NCBI GenBank assembly: GCA_028097405.1
Contig: JAOHEK010000017.1
Location: forward strand, 1 to 63,365
Direction: 5' to 3'
From: Paracoccaceae bacterium
GTDB taxonomy: Bacteria > Pseudomonadota > Alphaproteobacteria > Rhodobacterales > Rhodobacteraceae
DNA length: 63,365 nt
This document shows positions 1 through 9,752 of this stretch, one piece after another. Numbering within the stretch: position 1 is the stretch's first letter; each line of letters begins with the position of its first letter. A program made the translations under genes and the position numbers. The notes beneath the pieces were generated by a model. The model was not told where the DNA came from. It saw only the letters and a program-made list of their open reading frames with translations, and did not search any database.

Positions 1-441
1 ACCCGATCCATCCGCGGGTTGATGAACGTGCCCAAGAAAACCATGGCACCCTTGTTGAAAGTCTCGCTTGATGCCGCCGGTAAGGCCGCATGGGCCGCCA
101 ACGAAACCATCATCCTGCGCGACCGCGAAGCCGGTATTTCGGGCCTGCAAGATGTCGAAGAAGCCCCAAAAGGCGCCGCCGCCATCGCCGTCGACGGGGG
201 CACTTTCGCGCTGCCGCTTGAAGGCCTGATCGATGTTGCGACAGAAAAGGCGCGCCTAGAGAAAACCGTCGGCAAACTGCAAAAAGATCTGGGCGGTCTT
301 CAAGGCCGGTTGAAAAATCCAAAGTTCCGCGAAAACGCCAGCGCCGAAGTGATCGAAGAAACCGAAGACACCGCGCGTCAAAAGACCGAAGAACTGAAAC
401 GCCTGCAATCAGCGCTGGATCGGCTCGCCGAACTTAGCTGA
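1..441 (+). CDS. valS: Valyl-tRNA synthetase, C-terminal end (partial)
   Basis: The reading frame is open from the first base of the window, so only the last 146 residues of the protein are present. ValS charges tRNA-Val in the cytoplasm. The fragment begins in the anticodon-binding region with a RSIRGLMNVP stretch, the usual IRxxRxxMNVP motif. It ends in a charged coiled coil (about residues 82-145) of the kind that closes ValS and contacts the tRNA. A KNPKFRENAS stretch inside the coiled coil matches the family pattern N-x-KF. The assignment is firm; the missing N-terminal catalytic part lies outside the window. Confidence 0.93.
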   Translation, partial: TRSIRGLMNVPKKTMAPLLKVSLDAAGKAAWAANETIILRDREAGISGLQDVEEAPKGAAAIAVDGGTFALPLEGLIDVATEKARLEKTVGKLQKDLGGLQGRLKNPKFRENASAEVIEETEDTARQKTEELKRLQSALDRLAELS

Positions 442-573
442 GGCGCGATAGGGTTCGCTCGCCTACGGGCGCGCGCAGGCACGTACAAATGGGAAAACCG
501 GGGTGTTAGATGACGTACAAATCGCCACCGAAACCAAGTTCCCCGAACGTACGTTCAAGGCCGCGTTAACGCT

Positions 574-735
574 TCAAGGTACAATTCGGTCAATGGCCCG
601 CATCATGCCCAATGATTGGTCATACACCAGTGTCAGAACGCGGCGCCCGCCGCTTGGTTTCATCACCACCGGAACGCCCCGGGCCGCCAAGACCGAAGCG
701 CAACCGGCTAGAAATCCGCGTCTGTTCAACGCCAT
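574..735 (-). CDS. Small putative lipoprotein, 53 aa
   Basis: A 53-residue open frame beginning MALNRRGFLAGC with an AAGGGG ribosome binding site about 6 bases before the ATG. The N-terminus has two arginines, a short hydrophobic stretch and LAGC, a lipoprotein signal peptidase box with the acylated Cys at residue 12. Double arginine before the hydrophobic core could also mean Tat export. The C-terminus ends in a distinctive VYDQSLGMMRAIDRIVP block. It is the only sensible frame between valS and the carboxypeptidase and lies just downstream of the latter on the same strand. Function unknown; the case rests on start context, lipobox and compositional order. Confidence 0.6.
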   Translation of the reverse strand: MALNRRGFLAGCASVLAARGVPVVMKPSGGRRVLTLVYDQSLGMMRAIDRIVP

Positions 736-826
736 TTTTGTCCCCTTTTTCAACGACTTCTACATGGGAAGAAAATAGGGATTGGTCAAGATGACCACCA
801 TCTAAGGCCTTGAAAAGGTTTTTCAT

Positions 827-2224
827 TTAACCCGGCCCTACGGGATTGCACGATACATTCCGCGCGTTCAAACGGCGGCATGCCATAGCCGCGCGATCTT
901 CGGTCAGGCCGACGAAATTCGCCTCCCACCCTTTTGTACCGCGCACAACTTTGCGCAAAGCCACGTCCAAAGTCGACATCTCAACCAAGGCCGTTTGCAG
1001 CAAAACCCGCTCAGCCTCGTCGCGCGTCGTGAACCTTCCGACGTTGATCGCCCAATGACGCCCGCCGCTGGTGGAAAGGCGCGTTACCACAACTGGTTTT
1101 TTTGCATCCAATTCAGCAGTTTGCGTGTCTTTTCTATTGGACGGACGTGGCGCAGGCCGCAACTGAGCGCCAGCTAAACTGGCGGCCGCCACAGCGCGAG
1201 GCACAGGGTCAACCAAGGCGCGGGTCGTCGTTTCCGCGACAGCCACCTCGGCCAAGGCATCCGTGACGCCGTCGGCAATTGCGACCATAGTTCCGTCACC
1301 CGGCACCCGGTCTGGCCGTGCCTGCGGACGTGGAGATTGCGTCACCCTTGCAAGGCTTGTGACGGGCTTGACGGCCTGTCCTAAAACCGGTCGTCTGGGT
1401 TTTACCACCGCGACCCGGCTGGGTGCGCGCGAAAAGCCCATATCTAACAGCTCGGCCACGCGTGTGTTCCGCCAAGCAACTGATCTTCCGCCAAAAACTG
1501 TCGCGATGACACGTTCGCCACCCCGATCAGCTGACGCCACAAGATTATAGCCCGCCGCCCGCGTAAAGCCCGTTTTGATCCCGTCAGCGCCCCTGTAGCT
1601 GCCCAAAAGACGCCGGTTCGTATTCGACACCATCTTTACGCCGGTGTCTGTCGATTTGCGCGAGAAGATATTGTAATACTGCGGAAAATCATAAAACAGA
1701 TGGCGCCCCATCTTCGTCATGTCGCGCGCGGTCGACAAATGCCCGGCCTCAGTCAGACCATGCGCGTTCTTGAACGTTGTGCGTGTCATGCCCATGGCTT
1801 GCGCCGTTCTGGTCATGCGACGCGCAAAGGCGGCTTCACTGCCTGAAATCGCCTCGCCCAAAGCGGTCGCCGCATCATTTGCCGATTTGACGGCAGCGGC
1901 GCGGATCAAATGCCGCAACCGGATTTTCTGACCGGCTTTTAGCCCAAGCTTCGAAGGCGGTTCGGCCGCCGCTTTTCGCGAAATCGTAATAACGTCATCA
2001 AGACTAATTTCGCCTTTCTCGACGGCATCGAAAACAACATATAACGTCATCATCTTAGTCAAAGATGCCGGATGAAGCCGTGTATCTGCATTTCGCGAAT
2101 GCAGCACTTTGCCAGTACGTGCATCGATAACCATCGCCGCATAGGGCGCACCTGCGGCCAAAGCCGGCTGGATCAAGAAATTTAGAACGAATACGACCTG
2201 TAGGACGAAACGAATGCCCGTCAC
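827..2224 (-). CDS. D-alanyl-D-alanine carboxypeptidase (peptidase S11) with C-terminal SPOR domain
   Basis: A periplasmic penicillin-binding protein that removes the terminal D-Ala of peptidoglycan stem peptides. A signal peptide (about residues 1-23) precedes the three active-site motifs of the S11 family: SLTK at residues 54-57, SAN at 114-116 and KTG at 217-219. A proline-rich linker (about 270-375) leads to a C-terminal domain with the alternating pattern of SPOR (about 386-463), which binds denuded glycans at the division septum. At 465 residues it is longer than plain DacA because of the linker and SPOR part. This architecture is common in Rhodobacterales. The gene is transcribed alone, opposite clpS. 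Confidence 0.9.
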   Translation of the reverse strand: MTGIRFVLQVVFVLNFLIQPALAAGAPYAAMVIDARTGKVLHSRNADTRLHPASLTKMMTLYVVFDAVEKGEISLDDVITISRKAAAEPPSKLGLKAGQKIRLRHLIRAAAVKSANDAATALGEAISGSEAAFARRMTRTAQAMGMTRTTFKNAHGLTEAGHLSTARDMTKMGRHLFYDFPQYYNIFSRKSTDTGVKMVSNTNRRLLGSYRGADGIKTGFTRAAGYNLVASADRGGERVIATVFGGRSVAWRNTRVAELLDMGFSRAPSRVAVVKPRRPVLGQAVKPVTSLARVTQSPRPQARPDRVPGDGTMVAIADGVTDALAEVAVAETTTRALVDPVPRAVAAASLAGAQLRPAPRPSNRKDTQTAELDAKKPVVVTRLSTSGGRHWAINVGRFTTRDEAERVLLQTALVEMSTLDVALRKVVRGTKGWEANFVGLTEDRAAMACRRLNARNVSCNPVGPG

Positions 2225-2713
2225 GATAGTGCCCCTTATACCTGCCCGGGGGTTCGGTCATTTAAACGCCGAACCTTCCCTATTACCTTGGATCTAACAT
2301 ATTCGAATCCATCATAAAATAGTGAACTTTTGGTAATTTACGGTGAGCGGAATAGTGCCACAAGATCACGAGGTAGCCAGTGAGCTGGCAACTAGATGTT
2401 GAAAAATAGACCCGAAAAAAAATTGAAACTTCAGTCTTAACGAATCTAATTTCAACAGCTTACCGCGTTGGTAACTCGTAAGGCACAGATCAAATCGGAT
2501 TCGCCGGCACGCTTCGAAAATCGATAAAATGATCCGCAAACTCCGCGCGCGGCACGTCAAAATCCATCAGTTGACCGCAAAAGTACCCCTCGCACGGCGC
2601 AGAACCTGGCAATCAGCACCGATCCCCCCTTTTCACGCGCAGAACTTCGACTATATTCAAGCATCATTCCACATTTCCAATTGACGGTGTTCGTGACCCT
2701 TTTCACTCCACAT
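2225..2713. other. Divergent intergenic region without a recognisable gene
   Basis: About 490 bases between the carboxypeptidase (leftward) and clpS (rightward). It is visibly richer in A and T than the flanking genes, as expected for a divergent promoter region. A short inverted repeat, GCCAG-TGAG-CTGGC, lies at 2376-2389. The small frames in it have no good ribosome binding site and no recognisable protein. I could not assign a -10/-35 pair with confidence. Confidence 0.5.
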
Positions 2714-3037
2714 ATGATGGCCGACGACGATGATGCGCCTGACGGCGTCACGGATGTTTTGACCGAGACCAAACCAAAGACGGCCAAGCCGCCTTTGTAT
2801 AAGGTCATGCTGTTGAACGACGATTTTACGCCGATGGAGTTTGTCGTTCTGGTATTGGAACGGTTCTTTGGAATGAACCATGCGCAGTCGTTTGAACTGA
2901 TGTTGACCGTGCACAAGAAAGGGCTGGCTGTGGTCGGCGTGTTTTCCCACGAGGTGGCTGAAACCAAAGTGGCGCAGGTGATGGATTTCGCGCGCCGCCA
3001 CCAGCACCCGCTGCAATGCACGATGGAGAAAGAGTAA
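2714..3037 (+). CDS. clpS: ATP-dependent Clp protease adaptor ClpS
   Basis: ClpS delivers N-degron substrates to the ClpA-ClpP protease. The protein (107 residues from this start) carries the ClpS core: [17 protein letters not shown], the [10 protein letters not shown] helix and the [10 protein letters not shown] segment that contacts ClpA. The acidic, variable N-terminus is typical. An in-frame TTG at 2681 would give 11 extra residues. The ATG pair at 2714/2717 was chosen because its M-A-D-D-D start resembles other family members, but neither start has a clear Shine-Dalgarno sequence, so the exact start is uncertain. The methyltransferase gene follows on the same strand. Confidence 0.92.
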   Translation: MMADDDDAPDGVTDVLTETKPKTAKPPLYKVMLLNDDFTPMEFVVLVLERFFGMNHAQSFELMLTVHKKGLAVVGVFSHEVAETKVAQVMDFARRHQHPLQCTMEKE

Positions 3038-3060
3038 GGCGCCGGCCTTGCTCACCTGTC

Positions 3061-4059
3061 ATGCTCTCGCTTCGCCTGTCGCTTGCCCTTGATGAGGGCG
3101 AGTTAGCGCTTCCAGAGGATGGCACAATCGCCGTTTTCGCGCCCCTGCCGGGCACCGACCTGTCGGCTTTACCCAAGGACCGGGTCGAAGTTATCTCGCG
3201 CCATTTCCCGGTCCATTCCAGTTTTCAGTCATTGGGTTACGCGACCAAAGTTAAGGCGGACGGGCCTTATGCGATGGTCATAGCCTGCCTGCCGCGCGCC
3301 AAAGCAGAGGCACGCGCGATCATTGCCGAGGCGCTTGAACGAACGACGGGCCTTGTGGTGATCGACGGACAAAAGACGGACGGCATCGAAAGTATGCTGA
3401 AAGAGCTGAAAAAGCGCGGATCCGTCGGCAATGTCATCGTGAAAGCTCATGGCAAGTTATTTACGCTTGCACATGCAGAGTGTGCGGATTGGGTCGCCAA
3501 ATCAAGTGAAATAGCGCGAGAAAACGGCGCGCCTTTCCAGACGGCTCCGGGGGTCTTTTCGGCGGACGGCATCGATCCGGGCTCGGAAGCACTGATAAAA
3601 GCCTTACCCCACCCACTATCCGGTCATGTGATCGATCTGGGCGCAGGCTGGGGCTATCTTTCGGACGCGTTATTGACCCACCCCAAGATCAAAGCCTTGC
3701 ATCTGGTCGAAGCGGATCACGCGGCCCTAACGGCTGCACGCGCCAATATTACCGACCCGCGCGCAAGGTTCCATTGGGCCGACGCCTTGCACTTTGCCAC
3801 TGATACCCCGGTCGATCACGTCATCACCAACCCGCCCTTCCACACCGGGCGCAGCGCTGATCCCGGGCTTGGACAAGCTTTCATCCAAGCCGCAGCCCGC
3901 CTGTTGAAACCGCGCGGGCATCTCTGGCTTGTCGCTAACCGCCATTTACCCTACGAACGCACGCTTGAAGACGCGTTTCGCGAGGTCCGTACCCTTGCGC
4001 AAACCCCAAGTTACAAGATCACTTTGGCCGAACAGCCGCGTTCGACTCGCAAAGGATAG
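3061..4059 (+). CDS. Class I SAM-dependent methyltransferase, RsmC/RlmG-like
   Basis: A 332-residue protein with two Rossmann-like halves, as in RsmC and RlmG, which methylate guanine N2 in ribosomal RNA. The N-terminal half is degenerate. The C-terminal half has the SAM-binding motif DLGAGWGYL at residues 192-200 and the catalytic NPPFH at 257-261, the N-P-P-F/Y signature of amino-group methyltransferases. The ATG at 3061 was preferred over an upstream start because the protein then begins MLSLRLSLAL, like its relatives, and avoids overlap with clpS. It follows clpS by 23 bases and precedes the SDR gene by 5, so the three probably share a transcript. The exact rRNA target cannot be told from sequence. 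Confidence 0.82.
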   Translation: MLSLRLSLALDEGELALPEDGTIAVFAPLPGTDLSALPKDRVEVISRHFPVHSSFQSLGYATKVKADGPYAMVIACLPRAKAEARAIIAEALERTTGLVVIDGQKTDGIESMLKELKKRGSVGNVIVKAHGKLFTLAHAECADWVAKSSEIARENGAPFQTAPGVFSADGIDPGSEALIKALPHPLSGHVIDLGAGWGYLSDALLTHPKIKALHLVEADHAALTAARANITDPRARFHWADALHFATDTPVDHVITNPPFHTGRSADPGLGQAFIQAAARLLKPRGHLWLVANRHLPYERTLEDAFREVRTLAQTPSYKITLAEQPRSTRKG

Positions 4060-4064
4060 CCAAT

Positions 4065-4871
4065 ATGTCGTTTTCCATCGCTGGCAAAACTGCCGTCGTC
4101 ACCGGGGCCGCCAATGGGGTCGGGCAATCGATTGCGCGTCACTTTCTTAGCGCCGGCGCGAACGTGATGTTCGCCGATATGGACGAAACCCGCCTTTCCG
4201 AAGAACTGGGCGACGCAGATGAAGATGACGGAAACGCGGCCTATTTTGCCGGGGATTTGCGCGAAAAACTAACTGTTGCGAACCTGCTTTCGGCCACTAT
4301 AGACCGGTTTGATGGCGTCGACATTCTGGTCAACGCCTCGCGTCAGATGGCGACCGGCGATCCTTTGAATGCCGACGAAGACGCGGTGTCGATGTTGATC
4401 GAACAGAACCTGATGACATCGCTCAGGGTCACGCAATTGTTCGCCAAACGCATGATCAAACAAGCCGAAAAAACCGAAGACGACGGCCCTGCCGGTTCGA
4501 TCATCAACCTGTCGTCCATCGCCGCGCGCCGCTCGCGCCCCGAACTTTTGGCCTATTCCGTCAGTTCGGCCGCGCTTGACCAAATGACCCGGTCGATGGC
4601 CATTGCTTTGGCTCCGAACCGCATCCGAGTAAACGCCATCGCGCTTGGTTCTGTGATGAGTGCATCCCTAAAAGGCGCTCTGCAGGACGACGAGGAGATG
4701 CGCGAAGAAATCGTTGCCGCGACCCCCCTTGAACGGATCGCAAGTTCATCCGAGCTGGCCGAAGTTGCGCAATTTCTGGCGTCCAATGGTTCGAGCTTTA
4801 TGACCGGTCAAGTCTTGACGGTCGATGGCGGGCGAACGCTTGTGGACCGCGCAGACGCGCCCGCACACTAG
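4065..4871 (+). CDS. SDR-family protein lacking the catalytic lysine
   Basis: A 268-residue short-chain dehydrogenase/reductase fold. The nucleotide-binding glycine motif TGAANGVG (residues 13-20), the active-site Ser near 150, Tyr164 and the closing VDGG motif are present. The canonical Y-x-x-x-K reads Y-S-V-S-S at 164-168, so the lysine that lowers the tyrosine pKa and binds the nicotinamide ribose is a serine. The usual NNAG motif reads VNAS (89-92). These losses suggest either a changed mechanism or a non-catalytic role. No partner gene points to a substrate. It sits 5 bases after the methyltransferase gene. Confidence 0.85.
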   Translation: MSFSIAGKTAVVTGAANGVGQSIARHFLSAGANVMFADMDETRLSEELGDADEDDGNAAYFAGDLREKLTVANLLSATIDRFDGVDILVNASRQMATGDPLNADEDAVSMLIEQNLMTSLRVTQLFAKRMIKQAEKTEDDGPAGSIINLSSIAARRSRPELLAYSVSSAALDQMTRSMAIALAPNRIRVNAIALGSVMSASLKGALQDDEEMREEIVAATPLERIASSSELAEVAQFLASNGSSFMTGQVLTVDGGRTLVDRADAPAH

Positions 4872-5130
4872 GCCCGTACGCTAGGGTAGTACCCAGACGG
4901 CTCCCCTTGTGGATCAGTCACAGCGGCGAAATGCCGTTCACACTTAGGCATACCGAATAAAGCGATGTCGTCCCGGCCATAAACAACCGGTTCAACTTCG
5001 CCCCACCAAAGCAGACAGTCCCAATCATCTTGCCCTAAGGGCGTGAAGCCATGCACCCCATCTGCCGCCCAGCGCTGGACAAGCGGTTCCTTGATCTAGA
5101 CAACGTGTTTGTAGCTCCATGAGGATCTCC

Positions 5131-6159
5131 ATGAAAGCCATCGTCGCCCACGCCGCCAAAGACCTTCGCATCGAAGACCACGCCATGCCTGAACCAAAGC
5201 CCGGTCAGGTGCTGATCAAAATGGCCGCAGGCGGCATTTGCGGCTCGGACTTGCACTACTATAATCACGGCGGCTTCGGAGCGATCCGGCTGAAAGAACC
5301 GATGATCCTTGGCCACGAGGTGGCTGGCCACATCGCTGCGTTTGGCACTAAGGTCGAAGGCCTTAGCGAAGGTGATCTGGTCGCGGTGTCACCGTCACGG
5401 CCCTGCGGCGTCTGTGCCTACTGTCAGGACGGCCACCAAAACCACTGCCTGAACATGCGCTTTTACGGCTCGGCCATGCCATTTCCTCACATACAAGGCG
5501 CGTTCAGCGAATACATTGTCGCCGACCCCGCCCAATGCACCCCCGCCAAAGATCTGACGATTGGTGAAGCCGCCATGGCCGAACCCCTTGCCGTTGTCTT
5601 GCACGCCGCGCGCCACGCGGGCGATCTTTTCGGCAAGCGCGTGTTGATCACCGGATGCGGCCCCATAGGGCTTTTGGCGGTTCTGGTTGCGCGCCAAGCA
5701 GGCGCGGTCGACATCGTCGCCACGGACATCACCGATTTCACGCTGTCAAAGGCGCACGAATGTGGTGCAGACCACGCCTTGAATGTCGCGGCGGACCCAG
5801 ATGCGCTGGCCCCGTTCACAAAAGACAAAGGCCACTTTGACGTTTTGTTTGAATGCTCTGGCGTGGCCTCTGCCCTTGCCTCGGCAGTTCCTGCCCTGCG
5901 CCCGCGTGCGACAATCGTCCAGCTGGGTTTGGGCGGAGACATGACCCTTCCCATGCAGACCATGACTGCGAAAGAGCTTCAACTGAAAGGCTCGTTCCGC
6001 TTCCACAGCGAATTCTTCACGGCGGTCGAAATGATGCGCAAAGCCCGGCTGGACGTGAAACCCCTGATCACCCACCGCCTGCCCATCGCTGAAGCCGTCA
6101 CGGCATTTGAATTAGCTTCGGACCGAAGCCAAGCGGTGAAGGTGAACTTGGAGTTCTAG
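5131..6159 (+). CDS. idnD: L-idonate 5-dehydrogenase (zinc MDR family)
   Basis: Oxidises L-idonate to 5-ketogluconate with NAD(P) in sugar-acid catabolism. The 342-residue protein has the zinc MDR layout: catalytic-zinc ligands C37 and the GHE motif (H61, E62), structural-zinc cysteines C92, C95, C98 and C106, and a Rossmann GCGPIG motif near residue 170. The start at 5131 is set by a GAGGA sequence a few bases upstream; an ATG 12 bases earlier would place that site inside the gene. It stands alone, with no idonate transporter or ketogluconate reductase beside it. A related polyol dehydrogenase is the main alternative. Confidence 0.82.
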   Translation: MKAIVAHAAKDLRIEDHAMPEPKPGQVLIKMAAGGICGSDLHYYNHGGFGAIRLKEPMILGHEVAGHIAAFGTKVEGLSEGDLVAVSPSRPCGVCAYCQDGHQNHCLNMRFYGSAMPFPHIQGAFSEYIVADPAQCTPAKDLTIGEAAMAEPLAVVLHAARHAGDLFGKRVLITGCGPIGLLAVLVARQAGAVDIVATDITDFTLSKAHECGADHALNVAADPDALAPFTKDKGHFDVLFECSGVASALASAVPALRPRATIVQLGLGGDMTLPMQTMTAKELQLKGSFRFHSEFFTAVEMMRKARLDVKPLITHRLPIAEAVTAFELASDRSQAVKVNLEF

Positions 6160-6264
6160 GGTGAAGCGACCAGCGGTCTTGACCGGTCCCGACCGCAACG
6201 GGTGCCAAGCGGCTTTGCAATTCGAACCACAAGACCGTCGGAAACAACCGAAGCAAAAAACGCC

Positions 6265-8028
6265 CTATTCGTTCAGCAAGGCCGCTGAAATAGGCGCAAG
6301 CGTCACAGAGCTGGAACGGTTGCCGCTTGCCCATTCCACGACGGCTGCCAGCGTTACGGCAGACGTTGAACCCACAAGGATCACCGCTTCGTTCTGACGT
6401 GCGCGGAACGCAGCTCGGTCCAAGGCGCGACGGATTTGTTCGCCGTTTTCACCGTTTCCGTCCAAGCGTCGGAAGACCAACCCGGTTGGCACTCCGGCGC
6501 GTGTCGCACTTTGGTGCGTCGTGTTTAGGCCGCGCGGAAAGGTGATTAAGCCATGGCCACTTTCGACGACCACATCGACAATTTGTTCAACCGCTGCACG
6601 GTCAGCCTGCAGGTTGCTGCCGCTTAAGTCTAAGATCGCGACAGCTTCGGGCACCGTATCAAAATTCACACGTAACGCCTGTTCAACGTCTTGCGGCGTC
6701 GCGCCATCGGGCAAGGACGGAATTAACACAACCTCGCGACCCGCCGAACGATACGTTGTCGCGAGTTCACCGGCATTGCCTTGACCCGCCGCAATCGCAA
6801 TAGCGATACTTTCGGGAAGCCCTTGAAGCCTTGCGTCGTCCAGACCTTCGGTGCCGTCTTGCACCAGAACAATCGCCATCAGAGGATTGCCATCAGGATT
6901 AGAAAATGGGTTCGAAAAGACCTGAATGGCAGGACCATCCGCGTCGACTTCGCTTCCGTCCTGCGCTGCCGCGTCTTCGGTACCCTCTTCGTTTGGTTCT
7001 TCGGTTGGATCGGATGCAGCCTCGGCCTCTTGCGAATTTTCCGACCCCAAACGACGTACGGTTGGCAAAGTGCCACTTTCTTGGGTGTCGTTCGATGAAG
7101 CTTCGGCTTCGCCGCCGCGGATCACGGCCACGTCGTCTGCTTGGTCGTCCAAAGGATCAACCGCTTCAAAAAGACTTTCGGATGTGTCGCTGCCGGTTCC
7201 ACCACCTTCTGTCACAATCGGGGTTGTTGGGGCGTCTGGCGCAGCTTCAATTTCCGGTGCGGCTTCAATTTCAGGTGCGGCTTCACCCGCAAGCGGCTCT
7301 GTCGGAACTGCGATCTCGGATAGGCGCAAGGCAGCGGAATCGTTTGTTTCTGTCGCCAACAGTCCGGGTTCATTGTCAATCAAGGGCGAGGTCAACCCAG
7401 ACACAACCGCATCATCAGTTACAATCGCTGGCGCGTTACCCGTTTCGCTTAATGCGGCCTGATCTTCGTTGGCTTCGGCCAAAGCGGTCACGTCCGATCC
7501 GCTTGGCGAATTGTCGGCGACAACCGGAGCCGCGCTGTCTTCGTCGCTTGCGCTGGGGCTTTCGACAGAAGCGGGCGCATCGTCATTGGTCGTGGGGGCA
7601 TTGCCGGGCGCTTCGGGCACCACCAAATCGCCAGTACTGTCGGAAGGGCGCGCATTTTCCGAGGATTCGGGCGCGTCGGGCGCGTCGCTCGTCGTCGGCG
7701 CATCGGTCAAACCACCGGCATCTCCGACCGATGGCGTCGGCACCTCAAGGGCGGTTGATTCGAATGTTGGCGGGCTTTCCACAGCATCATCGGGCGCGTC
7801 GACCAACGCGATGGCTTCAGCCTCGGGGCGGGATTCGACCTCGGGCAAAACCGGTTCGATGTCTTCCAGCGCCTGATCAAATTCACTGCCGCCCGGCACT
7901 TCAACCGCCTCAGCTTCTGGCTGTGGCAAGCTTAAAGATTGCCGTTCAAGCGCTTGGGATGACACCAAAAGCATCCCCAGCCCGACTAAGCCGCCCCAAA
8001 ATATTCCTGCAAGAAAACCGCGTCCCAA
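6265..8028 (-). CDS. Divergent polysaccharide deacetylase (YibQ-like) with long low-complexity linker
   Basis: A 587-residue membrane-anchored protein. One transmembrane segment lies near the N-terminus ([20 protein letters not shown]). About 350 residues rich in Asp, Glu, Ala, Pro, Ser and Thr follow, including a perfect APEIEA tandem repeat. The C-terminal 200 residues match the divergent polysaccharide deacetylase family, ending in the [11 protein letters not shown] and LAPISA blocks seen in Rhodobacterales members. The start is taken as TTG at 8028 because GGAGG lies 8 bases before it and the transmembrane segment follows; an ATG at 8094 would leave no room for the trpG promoter. Substrate and activity are unknown. 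Confidence 0.75.
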   Translation of the reverse strand: MGRGFLAGIFWGGLVGLGMLLVSSQALERQSLSLPQPEAEAVEVPGGSEFDQALEDIEPVLPEVESRPEAEAIALVDAPDDAVESPPTFESTALEVPTPSVGDAGGLTDAPTTSDAPDAPESSENARPSDSTGDLVVPEAPGNAPTTNDDAPASVESPSASDEDSAAPVVADNSPSGSDVTALAEANEDQAALSETGNAPAIVTDDAVVSGLTSPLIDNEPGLLATETNDSAALRLSEIAVPTEPLAGEAAPEIEAAPEIEAAPDAPTTPIVTEGGGTGSDTSESLFEAVDPLDDQADDVAVIRGGEAEASSNDTQESGTLPTVRRLGSENSQEAEAASDPTEEPNEEGTEDAAAQDGSEVDADGPAIQVFSNPFSNPDGNPLMAIVLVQDGTEGLDDARLQGLPESIAIAIAAGQGNAGELATTYRSAGREVVLIPSLPDGATPQDVEQALRVNFDTVPEAVAILDLSGSNLQADRAAVEQIVDVVVESGHGLITFPRGLNTTHQSATRAGVPTGLVFRRLDGNGENGEQIRRALDRAAFRARQNEAVILVGSTSAVTLAAVVEWASGNRSSSVTLAPISAALLNE

Positions 8029-8157
8029 GGTCCGGTCCTCCGTTCTGCTCAATTGCCCACGGGTGTCTTGACGTTTCGCGACACCTCTGACCAAGTATAC
8101 CGGCGCTTTTCGGCGCTGACACCCTCTATCTTTGCCGTAAGGCTCGGGAACCGTAAT

Positions 8158-8739
8158 ATGCTGCTTTTAATCGACAATTATGACAGCTTTACCTTTAATC
8201 TGGTGCATTATCTGGGCGAGCTTGGTGCGAAATGCACCGTTTACCGTAACGACGCACTGAATGTGCAAGACGCGATGGCGCTTAAACCCACAGGTATAAT
8301 CCTGTCGCCCGGCCCTTGTGACCCTGACAAAGCAGGCATCTGTCTGACCCTTACGTCAGCCGCCGCCGAAACCAAAACGCCGCTTTTAGGTGTCTGCCTT
8401 GGACACCAAACCATCGGGCAAGCCTTCGGCGGCAAAGTCGTGCGTGCAGGCGAAATCGTTCACGGCAAACTGGGCACAATGCACCACAAGAACATCGGCC
8501 TCTTCAAGGGCTTGCCTAGCCCCCTTGATGGCACACGCTATCATTCTCTTGTGGTCGACCGCGACACCCTGCCCGACTGTCTTGAAATCACAGCCGAACT
8601 GGAAGACGGTACGATCATGGGTTTGCGCCACCGCGAACTGCCTATCGAAGGTGTGCAGTTCCATCCCGAAAGCATCCGGTCCGAACACGGCCATGGGATG
8701 CTGCAAAACTTTCTCAACAAAATCCCGGAGCCGGCATGA
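8158..8739 (+). CDS. trpG: Anthranilate synthase glutamine amidotransferase component
   Basis: Supplies ammonia from glutamine to TrpE for anthranilate synthesis; the same family member can serve PabB in folate synthesis. The 193-residue class I amidotransferase has the nucleophile C80 in [10 protein letters not shown] and the His/Glu pair in VQFHPES near residue 170. It starts with the family sequence [19 protein letters not shown]; longer forms upstream lack support. It overlaps trpD by 4 bases (ATGA), which implies translational coupling. trpE is not in the window. Confidence 0.95.
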   Translation: MLLLIDNYDSFTFNLVHYLGELGAKCTVYRNDALNVQDAMALKPTGIILSPGPCDPDKAGICLTLTSAAAETKTPLLGVCLGHQTIGQAFGGKVVRAGEIVHGKLGTMHHKNIGLFKGLPSPLDGTRYHSLVVDRDTLPDCLEITAELEDGTIMGLRHRELPIEGVQFHPESIRSEHGHGMLQNFLNKIPEPA

Positions 8740-9752
8740 GCGACGCCATGAAACCCCTGATTTTCGCCGCCAGCGAAGGGCCATTGTCCCGCGCTCAGGC
8801 CGAAGCCGCGTTCGAGCTGTTGTTTGAAGGCCAAGCAACTTCCGCCCAGATCGGTGGTCTGCTGATGGCGCTGCGTGCACGCGGCGAAGCTGTTTCCGAA
8901 TATACCGCTGCGGCCGCCATCATGCGCGCCAAATGCGCCGCCGTCACAGCGCCCGAGGGCGCGATGGACATCGTCGGCACGGGCGGTGACGGCATGGGCA
9001 CGCTTAACATCTCGACCGCCACCGCCTTTGTGGTCGCAGGCGCAGGCGTAACCGTCGCCAAACACGGCAACCGCAATCTGTCCTCAAAATCCGGTGCCGC
9101 CGACGTGCAAAGCGCCATGGGGATCGAGGTGATGGTTGGCCCAGACGTCGTACAAAAAGCCATCGACGAGATCGGCATTGGCTTCATGATGGCCCCAATG
9201 CACCATCCAGCCATGAAACACGTGATGCCCGTTCGCCAAGACCTGGGCTGTAAAACCATCTTCAACATTCTTGGCCCCCTGACCAACCCAGCATCGGTCA
9301 AACGCCAACTGACCGGCGCATTCGCAATCGACCTGATCTTTCCCATGGCCGAAACCCTGAAAGAACTTGGCAGCACCGACGCTTGGCTGGTCCACGGCGA
9401 AGACGGCACGGACGAGATTTCGATCTCGGGCAAAACCGCGGCGGCTGTCTTAAAAGACGGCAAGATCACAGCAGCCGAAATCCATCCCGAAGACGCAGGC
9501 CTGCCAGTGCACCCTTTTCGCGACATCCTTGGCGGCACACCGGCAGAAAACGCCACCGCCTTCAAAGCCTTGCTGGACGGCACCCCAGGCGCCTACCGCG
9601 ACGCCGTGCTTTTGAACTCCGCCGCCGCCCTCGTGATTGCCGAAAAAGCAAGCGACCTCAAAACTGGCGTGGAAATTGCCACCGAAAGCATCGCATCGGG
9701 TGCCGCCAAATCCAAGCTCGACGGCCTCGCCCGCATCACCTCCGGTGGCTAA
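8736..9752 (+). CDS. trpD: Anthranilate phosphoribosyltransferase
   Basis: Transfers the phosphoribosyl group from PRPP to anthranilate, the second step of tryptophan synthesis. The 338-residue protein has the PRPP-binding [13 protein letters not shown] motif in the first third, the [15 protein letters not shown] stretch and the ILGPLTNPA block typical of TrpD. It begins on the ATGA overlap with trpG. Its last 8 bases overlap the GTG start of the uracil-DNA glycosylase gene, so the cluster is tightly packed. Confidence 0.96.
   Translation: MSDAMKPLIFAASEGPLSRAQAEAAFELLFEGQATSAQIGGLLMALRARGEAVSEYTAAAAIMRAKCAAVTAPEGAMDIVGTGGDGMGTLNISTATAFVVAGAGVTVAKHGNRNLSSKSGAADVQSAMGIEVMVGPDVVQKAIDEIGIGFMMAPMHHPAMKHVMPVRQDLGCKTIFNILGPLTNPASVKRQLTGAFAIDLIFPMAETLKELGSTDAWLVHGEDGTDEISISGKTAAAVLKDGKITAAEIHPEDAGLPVHPFRDILGGTPAENATAFKALLDGTPGAYRDAVLLNSAAALVIAEKASDLKTGVEIATESIASGAAKSKLDGLARITSGG

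Noticed and set aside
4868-5098. A 62 to 76-codon minus-strand frame between the SDR and idnD genes, with GMPKCERHFAAVTDPQGEPS
   Set aside because: It reads like protein and could be a gene remnant, but it has no ribosome binding site or family match, so I do not list it as a gene.
6906-8090. A 394-codon open frame on the plus strand opposite the YibQ-like gene
   Set aside because: It lies antisense to the low-complexity linker and reads as an Arg/Pro-rich chain, a codon-bias shadow with no ribosome binding site or domain.
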